Assembly (NCBI RefSeq): GCF_009695605.1
Contig: NZ_VUNQ01000014.1
Coordinates: 21,971 to 85,970, forward strand
DNA: 64,000 bases
Reading direction: 5' to 3'
Source: Tissierella pigra
GTDB lineage: Bacteria > Bacillota > Clostridia > Tissierellales > Tissierellaceae
The translations under genes were made by a program, and so were the position numbers. A model generated the notes under the pieces. It was given only the letters and a program-made list of their open reading frames with translations. It did no database searches and was not told the DNA's origin. Shown here in pieces: positions 42,249 to 52,149 of this stretch (positions within the stretch are counted from its first letter, which is position 1; the number at the start of each line of letters is the position of its first letter).

Positions 42249-43283
42249 ATGAAGGAAAATATGAGAGATAAATTACTAGAAATAAAAGAAATTGCTTTAG
42301 ATCGTATTGAGAAAATATCAGAATTAGAGGAAGTTGAACAATTAAGAGTAAAATATCTTGGAAAAAAAGGTGATTTAACTTCTGTTTTGAGAGATATGGG
42401 AAAATTAGCAGCAGAAGAAAGACCAATAATAGGTCAAGTGGCTAATGAAATTAGAGATGAATTAGAAGATGCTATTGCTTCTGTGAAAGGGAAACTAACA
42501 GAAGAACTAAAAAGAAATAGAATAAATAAAGAAAAAATAGATATAACCATGACTACAAATAAGAAAAAATTAGGACATAAACATCCCCTATTGGCTACTA
42601 TAGAGGAGTTAGAGGATCTTTTTATATCCATGGGTTTCTCAGTAGTTGTAGGACCAGAAATCGAAACAGTAGAGAACAACTTTGATGCGTTAAACTCCCC
42701 TGAAAATCATCCTTCTAGAGATTTATCTGATACATTTTACATAACTGATGATATTGTACTAAGAACTCATACTTCTCCCGTTCAAATTAGAGCAATGAAG
42801 GAAATGGGTGCACCTCTTAGAATTGTTTCAGCAGGTAGAACTTTTAGATTTGATGATGTAGATGATACACACTCACCAATGTTCCATCAATTGGAAGGTC
42901 TAGTTATAGATGAGAATATTAATATGGCTAATCTTATTCATACATTGGATATATTTATAAAAGAGTTGTTTGGAGACGATATGAAAACTAGATATAGACC
43001 TCATCATTTTCCATTTACAGAACCTTCAGCAGAAGTAGATGTAACATGTTTGAAATGTAGAGGAAAGGGATGTACTGCTTGTAATTTTACTGGATGGAGT
43101 ATGGAGTTATTAGGTTGTGGCATGGTGCATCCAAAAGTTTTGGAAAATTGTGGAATTGATTCTGAAAAATATAGTGGATTTGCCTTTGGAATGGGGATCG
43201 ATAGAATTACCATGGTTAAATATGGTATAAATGATATTCGTTTATTATTTGAAAATGACAATAGATTTTTAGAACAATTCTAG
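42249..43283 (+). CDS. pheS: Phenylalanyl-tRNA synthetase alpha subunit
   Basis: 344 residues, ATG behind AAAGGAG. Coiled-coil N-terminus, motif 2 'FRFDDVDDTHSPMFHQLEG', the Cys-rich 'CLKCRGKGCTACNFTGW' found in the Firmicutes type, and motif 3 'GFAFGMGIDRITMVKYGI'. Works as (alpha beta)2 with PheT, 19 bases downstream. Confidence 0.97.
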   Translation: MKENMRDKLLEIKEIALDRIEKISELEEVEQLRVKYLGKKGDLTSVLRDMGKLAAEERPIIGQVANEIRDELEDAIASVKGKLTEELKRNRINKEKIDITMTTNKKKLGHKHPLLATIEELEDLFISMGFSVVVGPEIETVENNFDALNSPENHPSRDLSDTFYITDDIVLRTHTSPVQIRAMKEMGAPLRIVSAGRTFRFDDVDDTHSPMFHQLEGLVIDENINMANLIHTLDIFIKELFGDDMKTRYRPHHFPFTEPSAEVDVTCLKCRGKGCTACNFTGWSMELLGCGMVHPKVLENCGIDSEKYSGFAFGMGIDRITMVKYGINDIRLLFENDNRFLEQF

Positions 43284-43302
43284 ATAGAAAAGGAGTGAAA
43301 AT

Positions 43303-45696
43303 ATGCTATTACCTGTAAAGTGGTTAAAAGATTATATAGAAACAGATAAAGACTCTAGGATATTAGCAGATGGACTTACTCTATCTGGATCTCATGTAGA
43401 GTCAATTATAAATTTAAATAAAGGTTTAGAAAATATAGTAGTTGGAAAAATTTTAAGTTTGGAGAAACATCCTGACGCAGATAAGCTTACTATATGTAAA
43501 GTAGATATAGGAAAAGAAGTACTTCAAATAGTGACTGGTGCTGATAATTTACAAGAAGGAGATTACATTCCTGTTGCAGCTGTAGGCTCAAAACTACCAG
43601 GAGATATTATAATTGAAAAAACAAACTTTAGAGGAGTAGATTCCTTTGGAATGTTATGCTCTTTAAAGGAATTAGGATATAGTGACAATGTTATACCAAA
43701 AGAAATGAAAGATGGTATATTTGTATTAGATAATGAATATCCCTTGGGAGAAAATATAGTTACAATAATGGGATTAAATAATGATGTAATAGAATTTGAA
43801 ATTACACCAAATAGACCTGATTGTTTAAGTATTATAGGTATGGCAAGGGAAACTTCTGCTACATTTAAGATTCCATTAAAAAAACCTATTATTAATATAG
43901 AAAATGAAGTAGAAGATATAAAGGATTATGTTGATTCCATAGAAGTACCTTCTAATAATTGTAATAGATACTATGCTAGGGTAATAAAAGATGTAAATAT
44001 AAAACCATCACCACTTTGGATGCAAACTAGACTTATGGAGGCAGGAATAAGACCAATAAGTAATATTGTAGATATAACTAATTTTGTAATGCTTGAATAT
44101 GGGGAGCCGTTACATGCTTTTGATTTAGATAAAGTTGAAGGGAAAAAGATCATTGTAAGAGAAGCTAAAGAAGGAGAAAAAATACTAACATTAGATGAAG
44201 CAGAAAGAGAACTTAGTGCTTCAGATTTAATTATAGCAGATGAAAAACAGCCTATTGGGATTGCTGGAGTTATGGGTGGATTTAATAGTGAAATTACAAA
44301 TAACACTAAAATTGTACTTTTAGAGGGTGCAAACTTTAATCAAAGAAGTGTAAGGCTTACATCAAAGAGATTTGGACTGAGAACTGAGGCATCCACAAGA
44401 TTTGAAAAAGGAATTGACCCTAATTTAAGCCAAATCGCAGTAGATAGAGTATGTCAACTGATTGAAGAAATTGGTGCTGGAGTAGTAGTTAAAGGAGATA
44501 TAGATATATATAAGGATGTAAAAAAGGAAACAGCAATAGATTTAAGACCAAATAGAGTAAATAAACTTTTAGGAATTAATATTTCCACAGAAGAAATGAT
44601 TTCTTATTTAAATGGACTTGGTCTTGAATCAAGACTTGAAGAAGACTTAATTAAGGTGAATATACCAACCTTTAGACTTGACCTTAAAATAGAAGCTGAT
44701 TTAATTGAAGAAATCGGTAGACTTTATGGATTCCACAATATAGAGAGCAAACCTTTAATTGGTACTTTAACTAGAGGTGAAAAGCCTTATGGAAGAAGAA
44801 TTGAAGATAGAACTAAGAATATTCTTCAAGGACTAGGTCTAAATGAAGTAATGACGTACTCATTTATTAGTCCTAAGGCATATGACAAAATTAAGCTGCC
44901 AGAAGGTAGCCCTTTAAGAAAATATATAATGCTAATTAATCCATTGGGAGAAGATTATAGTGTAATGAGAACTACACTTATACCAAATATGATGGAACTT
45001 CTTAGTAGAAACTATAACCGTGGTGTAGAACAGTGTTCTGTATATGAAATAGGGAATTCATTTATATCAAAATCTTTACCTATAGAAGGATTACCTATTG
45101 AGAAGAAGATCTTATCCATAGGCATCTATGGAAATAAGGATTTTTTTGACCTAAAGGAAATTGTAGATAAGACTTTAGGTAGACTTGGTATCAAAGAGAT
45201 AGAATATATTAGAGAAGAAAATAATACTAGTTTCCATCCTGGTAGAACTGCTAAGCTTATACATGATGGTGAAGAAATAGGAATATTAGGTGAGATTCAT
45301 ATAGATGTTCTTGAAAACTATGATATAAAAGAAAGAGTATATATAGCTCAATTAGACTTTAATAAAATAGTTGAAAAGACTAATTTAGAAATTAAATATA
45401 AACCTCTACCTAAATATCCAGCAATGATGAGAGATTTAGCTTTAGTAGTTAATGAAAATATATTAGTAGGTGATATCCAAAAGATAATCTCTAAACATGG
45501 AGAAGGTTTAATAGAAAAAATTGAATTATTTGATATATATACTGGAGACCAAATCCCTGAAGGAATGAAGAGTGTAGCATATTCTATTACTTATAGATCC
45601 TATGAAAGAACTCTTCGGGATGATGAAGTAAATAATATTCAAGAATCTATTATTAAAGATTTAGAAAATACTTTTGATGCAAAGCTTAGGTCATAA
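43303..45696 (+). CDS. pheT: Phenylalanyl-tRNA synthetase beta subunit
   Basis: 797 residues, ATG behind AAAGGAGTG. tRNA-binding domain (about 40-150, 'VVGKILSLEKHPDADKLTICKVD' in pieces), B3/B4 editing domains, B5, and the C-terminal anticodon-binding domain ('YPAMMRDLALVVNE', 'YRSYERTLRDDEV'). Normal length. A perfect terminator follows. Confidence 0.97.
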   Translation: MLLPVKWLKDYIETDKDSRILADGLTLSGSHVESIINLNKGLENIVVGKILSLEKHPDADKLTICKVDIGKEVLQIVTGADNLQEGDYIPVAAVGSKLPGDIIIEKTNFRGVDSFGMLCSLKELGYSDNVIPKEMKDGIFVLDNEYPLGENIVTIMGLNNDVIEFEITPNRPDCLSIIGMARETSATFKIPLKKPIINIENEVEDIKDYVDSIEVPSNNCNRYYARVIKDVNIKPSPLWMQTRLMEAGIRPISNIVDITNFVMLEYGEPLHAFDLDKVEGKKIIVREAKEGEKILTLDEAERELSASDLIIADEKQPIGIAGVMGGFNSEITNNTKIVLLEGANFNQRSVRLTSKRFGLRTEASTRFEKGIDPNLSQIAVDRVCQLIEEIGAGVVVKGDIDIYKDVKKETAIDLRPNRVNKLLGINISTEEMISYLNGLGLESRLEEDLIKVNIPTFRLDLKIEADLIEEIGRLYGFHNIESKPLIGTLTRGEKPYGRRIEDRTKNILQGLGLNEVMTYSFISPKAYDKIKLPEGSPLRKYIMLINPLGEDYSVMRTTLIPNMMELLSRNYNRGVEQCSVYEIGNSFISKSLPIEGLPIEKKILSIGIYGNKDFFDLKEIVDKTLGRLGIKEIEYIREENNTSFHPGRTAKLIHDGEEIGILGEIHIDVLENYDIKERVYIAQLDFNKIVEKTNLEIKYKPLPKYPAMMRDLALVVNENILVGDIQKIISKHGEGLIEKIELFDIYTGDQIPEGMKSVAYSITYRSYERTLRDDEVNNIQESIIKDLENTFDAKLRS

Positions 45697-45726
45697 AAAA
45701 GAGTAGATAATTCTACTCTTTTTCTC
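45695..45726 (+). terminator. Terminator after pheT
   Basis: AAAAAGAGTAGA and TCTACTCTTTTT arms around TAAT. Confidence 0.88.
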
Positions 45727-45796
45727 CAATAAAGAAGGAGATTTAAAACTTATGTAGAATATATATCTATAAACTATTAAAGGAGTGGTACAAGTT

Positions 45797-46369
45797 ATGA
45801 CAGAAAGAAAGAAAATAAATATATTGATAGATGGTCGTAACTTTACAGTGGTGGGAACAACTGATGATGAAGACTATGTTAGAAGTTTAGCCAGTTATGT
45901 AGATAAAAAGATAAGAGAATTAACAAATAAAAATGATAGATTATGTCAAACCAGCTCAGCTACATTAGCTGCTTTTAATATAGCAGATGAACTTTATAGA
46001 ACAGTGTCAAAGTTAGAACAATTGAAAAATCAATCTAAAGACCCTATGGAGAAATATGAAAATGTAATAAATGAGTTAGAAAAGGCAAAAGCCACTATTC
46101 AAAATTTGGAAACGCAAAATCTACAATATAAAAATGATTTGCTTAATACTAAAATTGAGGGTGAAAATGTCTTAAAGCAAATGAAAAAATATGAACAAGC
46201 TTTAGAATTAAAGGAAAAAGAATTAATTGAAAGTCAAAAGATGATAAAATCTTTGCAGGATAAGGTATTTGATAATCAGATTGAATTAATCGAAACTAAA
46301 AAAGAATTAGGAGAAGTCCTAAGAATATTAGATAACGAAAAAAAGGTATTTGCCAAGGAGGAATTATAG
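45797..46369 (+). CDS. zapA: Cell division protein ZapA (long coiled-coil form)
   Basis: 190 residues from ATG 45797 behind AAAGGAGTG. Residues 1-90 are the ZapA domain ('INILIDGRNFTVVGTTDDEDYVRSLASYVDKK' in pieces, 'ATLAAFNIADELYR'). From 90 to the end there is an unbroken coiled coil. Bacillus ZapA is about 85 residues; the extended tail is common in clostridial relatives. It bundles FtsZ at mid-cell. It precedes the U32 peptidase and mutS2, and pheT-zapA-U32-mutS2 is a usual clostridial order. Confidence 0.85.
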   Translation: MTERKKINILIDGRNFTVVGTTDDEDYVRSLASYVDKKIRELTNKNDRLCQTSSATLAAFNIADELYRTVSKLEQLKNQSKDPMEKYENVINELEKAKATIQNLETQNLQYKNDLLNTKIEGENVLKQMKKYEQALELKEKELIESQKMIKSLQDKVFDNQIELIETKKELGEVLRILDNEKKVFAKEEL

Positions 46370-46372
46370 TAG

Positions 46373-48781
46373 GTGAATAATAATATTGAATTATTGGCTC
46401 CAGTTGGTACCATGGAATCCCTTCATGCAGCCATTCAAAATGGAGCAAATGCAGTTTATTTAGGAGGAAAACTCTTTAATGCTAGACAATATGCCTCTAA
46501 TTTTGATTATGATGAATTAAAAGAGGCCGTTAATTATGCACATTTGAGAAATGTGAAGGTATATATTACGGCTAATATTTTAGTAGATGATTCTGAGATG
46601 GAGGATGTAATAGACTATATTAAATTTCTCTATGAAATTGATATAGATGGTATAATTGTTCAAGACCTTGGTCTTGCCAAGACCATAAGAGATTTCTTTC
46701 CAGACTTAGAGGTTCATGGAAGCACACAGATGACAATAAATAATTTACAGGGAGCAGAGTTTGTACATGATATGGGACTTACTAGAGTGGTTATCGCCCG
46801 TGAAGTTCCTATTGATGAAATTAAATATATCCATAAAAATACCCCCATTGAATTAGAAGCCTTTATACATGGGGCTCTTTGCGTTTCATACTCTGGACAA
46901 TGTTTAATGAGTAGTATGATAGGTGGTAGAAGTGGTAATAGAGGAAAGTGTGCGCAACCATGTAGAATGCCATCTTCCATAGTAGATAAGGATGGAAATT
47001 TAATAAAGGATTGGAATAAAAAACATATATTAAGTACAAGAGACTTAAATACTCTTGAAGAAATACAAGAAATAGTAGAGTCTGGAATTATCTCTCTGAA
47101 AATAGAGGGTAGAATGAAAAGACCAGAATATGTTGCAACAGTGGTTAAAAATTATAGAAAAGCTTTAGATGAAGGAGTATTAAGTTCAGAAGATAAAAAA
47201 GATGTAGAGCAAATATTCAATAGGGGATTTACTAAAGGGCTTATGTTTGGAGATTTTGGAAGGAACTTTTCTTCTATGGAAAGACCAGATAATAGGGGAA
47301 TATTAGTAGGTAAGGTAACTAAGGCAGATAAATATAAGGTATATGTATTATTGAATGAAGATGTAGATGCAGGAGATGGATTAGAGTTTGAAAGTGCCAA
47401 TGGAGAGTATAAAGGAATGATAGCTCCCTTTAATGGTAAAAAAGGAACTACCATGAACTTAGAGAAACCAGGCTTTATACTTAAAGACTCATTAGTATAT
47501 AAGACTTCAAGTGTAAATCTTCTTGAACAAGCTAAGTTAAGCTATAAGTTTGAAAATATAAAAAGACCTATAAATATGGAAATAAATATAAACATAGGAA
47601 TGAAGCCAAAACTTATTCTTATGTATAGAGAAAACCTAATTACCATAGAGGGTGAAAATGAAGTAGAAATATCTCAAAAAGTACCTTTAACAGAAGATAA
47701 AATAAGAGAACAATTATCAAAACTTGGAGACTCTATTTATATCTTAGATAATTTAAATATTAATTTAGATGAAAAGGCTTATTTGCCTGTATCATCTTTA
47801 AACTCATTGAGAAGAGAAGCCATAGAGAAATTAGATAAAATACTAAAAAATTCACATAAGAGAAATCCCATAGACAGACAAATATATAATAAAAAGAAGA
47901 AAGCTTTTTTTTCATATAAAAAATTAGATAAAGAAATAGACAATAAGATTAGTGTAAAAGTTAGTAATATAGAGCAATTTAATCAGCTGGATTTAGACAA
48001 GTTAGATAGGGTTTATTTAGGTTTTTATGATAAACTAGACAAGGCTATTTTTAAGGCTAAAAGCCATAATAAAGAAATATACTTTTGGACAGACAAGATA
48101 TTATATAGAAAAGACTTAGATAATATTTCTAAAATAATAGAGCCTATAAAAGAAGAAATAGACGGAGTATCTGTATCTAACTTAGGTACATTAAAATATA
48201 TAAAAGATAGATTTGATTTAAAGATTCATGGAGATATTGGATTAAATATATTCAATAGTTTTACTTTAAATTACCTAAAGGAAAAAGGGCTTAAAAGTAC
48301 CACATTTTCTCCTGAATTAACTCTAAATCAAATTAGAAAAATAGCAGAACATTCAGATGCCTTTACAGAAGCTATAGTCTATGGTTATTTACCAGTCATG
48401 GTAACTAAACATTGTCCAATGTCTTTAGTAAAAGGATGTAAAGACGACAAAAGCTGTAAGAACTGTAATTTCTCTAAGGGTTATGGAATAAAGGATAGAA
48501 TGAATGTTACTTTTTATATGGATAGAAAAGATGGATATTCAAATATTTACAATTCTGTACCACTACTTGTAATAGATAGTCTAAAACAAATATATAATAG
48601 TGGTGTGTCCATGGCTAGATTAGATTTTACTATTGAAGAAAAAGGAATAAAAGAAATTCAAAGTAATTTTTATGATTATGCTAATAATAATATAGATGAA
48701 AGAGAAGCAAAAGAATTTTTAGATAGATTTAAAGAAAATAAAAGCATAACAAATGGTCATTATTTTAGAGGTGTTATGTAA
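46373..48781 (+). CDS. U32 family peptidase / RlhA-like, with DUF3656
   Basis: 802 residues from GTG 46373, three bases after zapA, ribosome site GGAGGA. U32 N-domain 'LLAPVGTMESLHAAIQNGANAVYLGG', the cysteine set 'CVSYSGQCLMSSMIGGRSGNRGKCAQPCR' in pieces, and a C-terminal domain with 'MSLVKGCKDDKSCKNC'. Members of this group (RlhA) hydroxylate 23S rRNA C2501; others were described as collagenase-like peptidases. I favour RNA modification. Confidence 0.85.
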   Translation: MNNNIELLAPVGTMESLHAAIQNGANAVYLGGKLFNARQYASNFDYDELKEAVNYAHLRNVKVYITANILVDDSEMEDVIDYIKFLYEIDIDGIIVQDLGLAKTIRDFFPDLEVHGSTQMTINNLQGAEFVHDMGLTRVVIAREVPIDEIKYIHKNTPIELEAFIHGALCVSYSGQCLMSSMIGGRSGNRGKCAQPCRMPSSIVDKDGNLIKDWNKKHILSTRDLNTLEEIQEIVESGIISLKIEGRMKRPEYVATVVKNYRKALDEGVLSSEDKKDVEQIFNRGFTKGLMFGDFGRNFSSMERPDNRGILVGKVTKADKYKVYVLLNEDVDAGDGLEFESANGEYKGMIAPFNGKKGTTMNLEKPGFILKDSLVYKTSSVNLLEQAKLSYKFENIKRPINMEININIGMKPKLILMYRENLITIEGENEVEISQKVPLTEDKIREQLSKLGDSIYILDNLNINLDEKAYLPVSSLNSLRREAIEKLDKILKNSHKRNPIDRQIYNKKKKAFFSYKKLDKEIDNKISVKVSNIEQFNQLDLDKLDRVYLGFYDKLDKAIFKAKSHNKEIYFWTDKILYRKDLDNISKIIEPIKEEIDGVSVSNLGTLKYIKDRFDLKIHGDIGLNIFNSFTLNYLKEKGLKSTTFSPELTLNQIRKIAEHSDAFTEAIVYGYLPVMVTKHCPMSLVKGCKDDKSCKNCNFSKGYGIKDRMNVTFYMDRKDGYSNIYNSVPLLVIDSLKQIYNSGVSMARLDFTIEEKGIKEIQSNFYDYANNNIDEREAKEFLDRFKENKSITNGHYFRGVM

Positions 48782-48794
48782 TAGAGGTGATAAA

Positions 48795-51173
48795 ATGAAT
48801 AAAAGAACCTTAAAAACATTAGAGTTTAACAAAGTTATAGATTTACTCCTTGAAAAGGCAGAATCTACCTTAGGAAAAGATAGAGTAAAAGAAATAGAAC
48901 CATTAACTGAGTTACAGGATATAGAATATTTACAAAGAGAGACAGAAGAGGCACAGTCTTTATTGATTAAAAGAGGTACACCACCACTTTATGGGATACA
49001 CAGTATAGCACCAGAGGTAAAGAGGGCAGAAATAGGTGGTTCTCTTAGTCCAAATGGATTATTAAAGGTGTCTGATTCTTTGAGAGTATCTAGAGGATTA
49101 AAAAACTATATAAAAGAAACAAAAGAAGATAAGGTTTCTAACTATCCCATTATTGAGAGACTAGTAGAAGAGCTAAGGGTATTTAAACATATTGAAGATG
49201 AAATAAATAATGCTATTGTTTCTGAAAATGACATATCTGATAATGCTAGTTCCACACTTAGAAGTATCAGAAGGCAAATAATAAGTAAAAACGATGCTGT
49301 AAAAGATAAATTAAGTTCCATAATAAGCTCACAGGACAATAAAAAATATTTACAGGATAGTATTGTAACTATCAGGGAAGGTAGATATGTAATACCAGTT
49401 AAGGCTGAAAATAGGGGAAATGTTCCAGGATTAGTCCATGATATGAGTGGAAGTGGAGCTACTTTGTTTGTAGAGCCTATGGCTGTAGTTCAGTTAAATA
49501 ATGAACTTAGAGAGCTAGAATTAAAGGAAAGAGAAGAGATAGAAAGGATATTAAGAGAACTTTCCAATTTAGTAGCAGAAGAATCAGAAGGAATTGGAAA
49601 TAACCAAAAAATTCTTCAAGAATTAGATTTTATTTTTGCCAAGGGCAAACTTGCCTTAGATATGAAGGCTACAAGACCTATTTTAAATAAAGATGGTTAT
49701 ATAAATATAAGAAAAGGACGACATCCTTTGCTTAATGTGGCTAAAATAGTACCAATAGATGTGTATCTAGGAAAAGAATTTAATTCTCTTATAATAACAG
49801 GACCAAATACTGGCGGTAAAACTGTTACATTGAAAACTGTTGGACTCCTTACTTTAATGGCTCAGTCCGGGCTTCATATTCCAGCAGATTTTAATTCAGA
49901 AATAGCAGTATTCAATCAAGTATTTGCAGATATTGGAGATGAACAAAGTATAGAACAGTCTCTATCTACTTTCTCATCACACATGGTAAATATAGTAGAT
50001 ATACTTGATAAGGTAGAATATAATAGTTTAATATTATTTGATGAGCTTGGTGCGGGAACAGACCCGACAGAAGGGGCAGCTTTAGCCATGTCTATCTTAG
50101 ATAAATTACTTAAACTAAATGTAAGGACTATTGCTACAACCCACTATAGTCAGTTAAAATTATATGCTTTAACTACAGAAGGAGTAAGAAATGCCTCTGT
50201 AGAATTTGATGTAGAAACTCTAAGTCCTACTTATAGACTGCTTATAGGAGTTCCTGGTAAGTCAAATGCCTTTGAAATATCTAAAAGACTGGGACTAAAG
50301 GATAATATAATAGATTATGCTAAAGATCTTATTTCAAAGGAAAATATAGAGTTTGAAGATGTACTTCAAGCCATGGAAAAAGATAGATTAGCCATTGAAG
50401 CCAATAGACAAGAAGCAGAAAGATATAGATTAGAAGTAGAAAAATTAAAAGAAGATTTAGCTGTAGAAAGAGATAAGACAAAGGAAATGAGAGATAAAAT
50501 TTTAACTAAAGCTAGGGAAGAAGCCAGACAAGTACTTAGAGGAGCAAAAGAAGAAGCAGATTCCATAGTGGGAGAATTAAAAGATATATCTTTAGAAATA
50601 GAAAAGGATAGAGCTAGAAAAATCCAAGAAGTTCAAGAGAAACTAAAGTCTAAATTGAATAAGGCAGAGGCAGAAGTATCTAAAAATATATTAAATGTAA
50701 AGTCTAATAAGCCACCAAAGAATCTAAAGGTTGGAGAAACTGTAGAAGTACTTACATTTAACCAGAAGGGTACAGTTGTAGAAGAGCCTGATGATAATGG
50801 AAATGTAAAAATTCAAGTAGGTATAATGAAAATAACATCCCACATATCAACTCTTAAAAGAGCAATATCTCAAGAAGAAGAGAAAATCCATAATAGTACT
50901 AAAAAAATTATGGGTTCAAAATCTAAGGATATAAAAACAGAAATAGATTTACGGGGACAAAATCTTGATGAAGCTTTTCTTGAATTAGACAAATATTTAG
51001 ATGACGCATATATTGCAGGATTAAAGCAGATTCATATAATCCATGGAAAAGGTACTGGAGTATTGAGAGATGGTATAAAAACCTATCTAAGAAGCCATAG
51101 ACATGTAAAGACTTCAAGAATAGGAAATTATAATGAAGGTGGAACTGGAGTTACCGTAGTGGAAATTAAATAA
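48795..51173 (+). CDS. mutS2: Endonuclease MutS2
   Basis: 792 residues from ATG 48795 behind AGAGGTG; an upstream start at 48753 lies inside the U32 gene. Core domain, ATPase with Walker A 'GPNTGGKT' and 'LFDELGAGTDPTEGAAL', coiled coil (about 520-640), KOW-like region, and Smr endonuclease domain ('EIDLRGQNLDEAF', 'IHIIHGKGTGVLRDGI'). It acts on branched DNA or on collided ribosomes. Ends before a perfect terminator. Confidence 0.95.
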   Translation: MNKRTLKTLEFNKVIDLLLEKAESTLGKDRVKEIEPLTELQDIEYLQRETEEAQSLLIKRGTPPLYGIHSIAPEVKRAEIGGSLSPNGLLKVSDSLRVSRGLKNYIKETKEDKVSNYPIIERLVEELRVFKHIEDEINNAIVSENDISDNASSTLRSIRRQIISKNDAVKDKLSSIISSQDNKKYLQDSIVTIREGRYVIPVKAENRGNVPGLVHDMSGSGATLFVEPMAVVQLNNELRELELKEREEIERILRELSNLVAEESEGIGNNQKILQELDFIFAKGKLALDMKATRPILNKDGYINIRKGRHPLLNVAKIVPIDVYLGKEFNSLIITGPNTGGKTVTLKTVGLLTLMAQSGLHIPADFNSEIAVFNQVFADIGDEQSIEQSLSTFSSHMVNIVDILDKVEYNSLILFDELGAGTDPTEGAALAMSILDKLLKLNVRTIATTHYSQLKLYALTTEGVRNASVEFDVETLSPTYRLLIGVPGKSNAFEISKRLGLKDNIIDYAKDLISKENIEFEDVLQAMEKDRLAIEANRQEAERYRLEVEKLKEDLAVERDKTKEMRDKILTKAREEARQVLRGAKEEADSIVGELKDISLEIEKDRARKIQEVQEKLKSKLNKAEAEVSKNILNVKSNKPPKNLKVGETVEVLTFNQKGTVVEEPDDNGNVKIQVGIMKITSHISTLKRAISQEEEKIHNSTKKIMGSKSKDIKTEIDLRGQNLDEAFLELDKYLDDAYIAGLKQIHIIHGKGTGVLRDGIKTYLRSHRHVKTSRIGNYNEGGTGVTVVEIK

Positions 51174-51181
51174 ATAAAAAC

Positions 51182-51224
51182 AAAAGAGATATTTATCGTG
51201 GTAAAGATAAATATCTCTTTTTAA
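51182..51224 (+). terminator. Terminator after mutS2
   Basis: AAAAGAGATATTTATC (51182-51197) pairs with GATAAATATCTCTTTT (51206-51221), loop GTGGTAAA, then Ts. Confidence 0.9.
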
Positions 51225-51247
51225 TTTATGAATAGTCGAGAAAAAAA

Positions 51248-51275
51248 TGAACCGATTTCTATCTGGCGACGATAA
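51248..51275 (+). promoter_or_regulatory. Candidate ECF-type autoregulated promoter
   Basis: TGAACC (51248-51253), 16-base spacer, CGATAA (51270-51275). It fits the TGAAAC-N16-CGTA pattern of Firmicutes ECF sigma factors and lies just ahead of an ECF sigma gene. Confidence 0.5.
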
Positions 51276-51296
51276 CAATATGAGGGGGTGATGCCA

Positions 51297-51830
51297 ATGG
51301 ACATATGTGATATGGAAAAATTAATTGATTTATATGGGAATGTTATTTATGGATTTTGTCGGCGGCTTACAATGAATAAGGCTGACGCAGATGATCTATA
51401 TCAGCAAACTTTCCTAAGAGCATTAGAAATAAAAGAAAAGATAGATATAAACAATAATCCCAAGGGATTCTTGATTTCTCTTGCTGTAAGTATATGGAAA
51501 AACAGCACTTGTAAGAAAGCACGTCACTACAGGATCGCACCAATTGTTGGGATGGAAGAGGAGGACTGGTTAAATACATCCACTGATAGTATTAGTATAG
51601 AAGATATAATTATCTCAAATGAATTAACAGATGAAGTTAATACCATAGTTTTTAAATTAAATGATAAGTTTAGGATACCTATTATTATGTATTATAATGG
51701 AGATATGTCTATAGCAGAGATTTCTACGGCTTTAAAAATACCTCAAGGAACAATTAAGAGTCGTCTATATAAAGCTAGATTAATTATAAAAAGTGAATTG
51801 GAGGTGAAGGGATATGAAAGATATAGATAG
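51297..51830 (+). CDS. ECF-type RNA polymerase sigma factor
   Basis: 177 residues from ATG 51297 behind AGGGGGTGAT. Region 2 'LYGNVIYGFCRRLTMNKADADDLYQQTFLRALE' in pieces has the conserved 'DADDLYQQTF'; region 4 at residues 115-170 has the HTH 'MSIAEISTALKIPQGTIKSRLYKAR'. No zinc or C-terminal extra domain. The stop overlaps the next gene (membrane protein), the usual sigma/anti-sigma pairing. Confidence 0.9.
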   Translation: MDICDMEKLIDLYGNVIYGFCRRLTMNKADADDLYQQTFLRALEIKEKIDINNNPKGFLISLAVSIWKNSTCKKARHYRIAPIVGMEEEDWLNTSTDSISIEDIIISNELTDEVNTIVFKLNDKFRIPIIMYYNGDMSIAEISTALKIPQGTIKSRLYKARLIIKSELEVKGYERYR

Positions 51831-52149
51831 GGATGAGATTGATATGTTGCTCAAAATATCACTTTCACCATCTGTTAAGGTTGATGAAAGACTAAATCAA
51901 GAATTGAAGAAAAAATTAAAGACTCAGTCTTCCAAAGAAAAATCTTTATCTATCTGGTGGCTTCCTATGGTTATTTCCATATTTATGACTATGGTAGCAT
52001 CGACAATAGCTTTTATTTTTATTCCATACGGAATTTTGCAGTTAGGAGTTTTAATGTTTTTGCTATTAACTATGATATTTAGCATAGTATTGACAGCTAT
52101 AGGGGTTAAATACTTTGAACTTAAGAAAGGGGCTGTGATTTGTTTATGA
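51814..52149 (+). CDS. Membrane protein, probable anti-sigma factor
   Basis: 111 residues; ATG 51814 overlaps the sigma gene by 17 bases (ribosome site GGAGGTG). N-terminal 45 residues are cytoplasmic and helical; two membrane segments at about 49-70 and 74-97. There is no HxxxCxxC zinc motif of ZAS-type anti-sigma factors, so the assignment rests on gene overlap and topology. Confidence 0.6.
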   Translation: MKDIDRDEIDMLLKISLSPSVKVDERLNQELKKKLKTQSSKEKSLSIWWLPMVISIFMTMVASTIAFIFIPYGILQLGVLMFLLLTMIFSIVLTAIGVKYFELKKGAVICL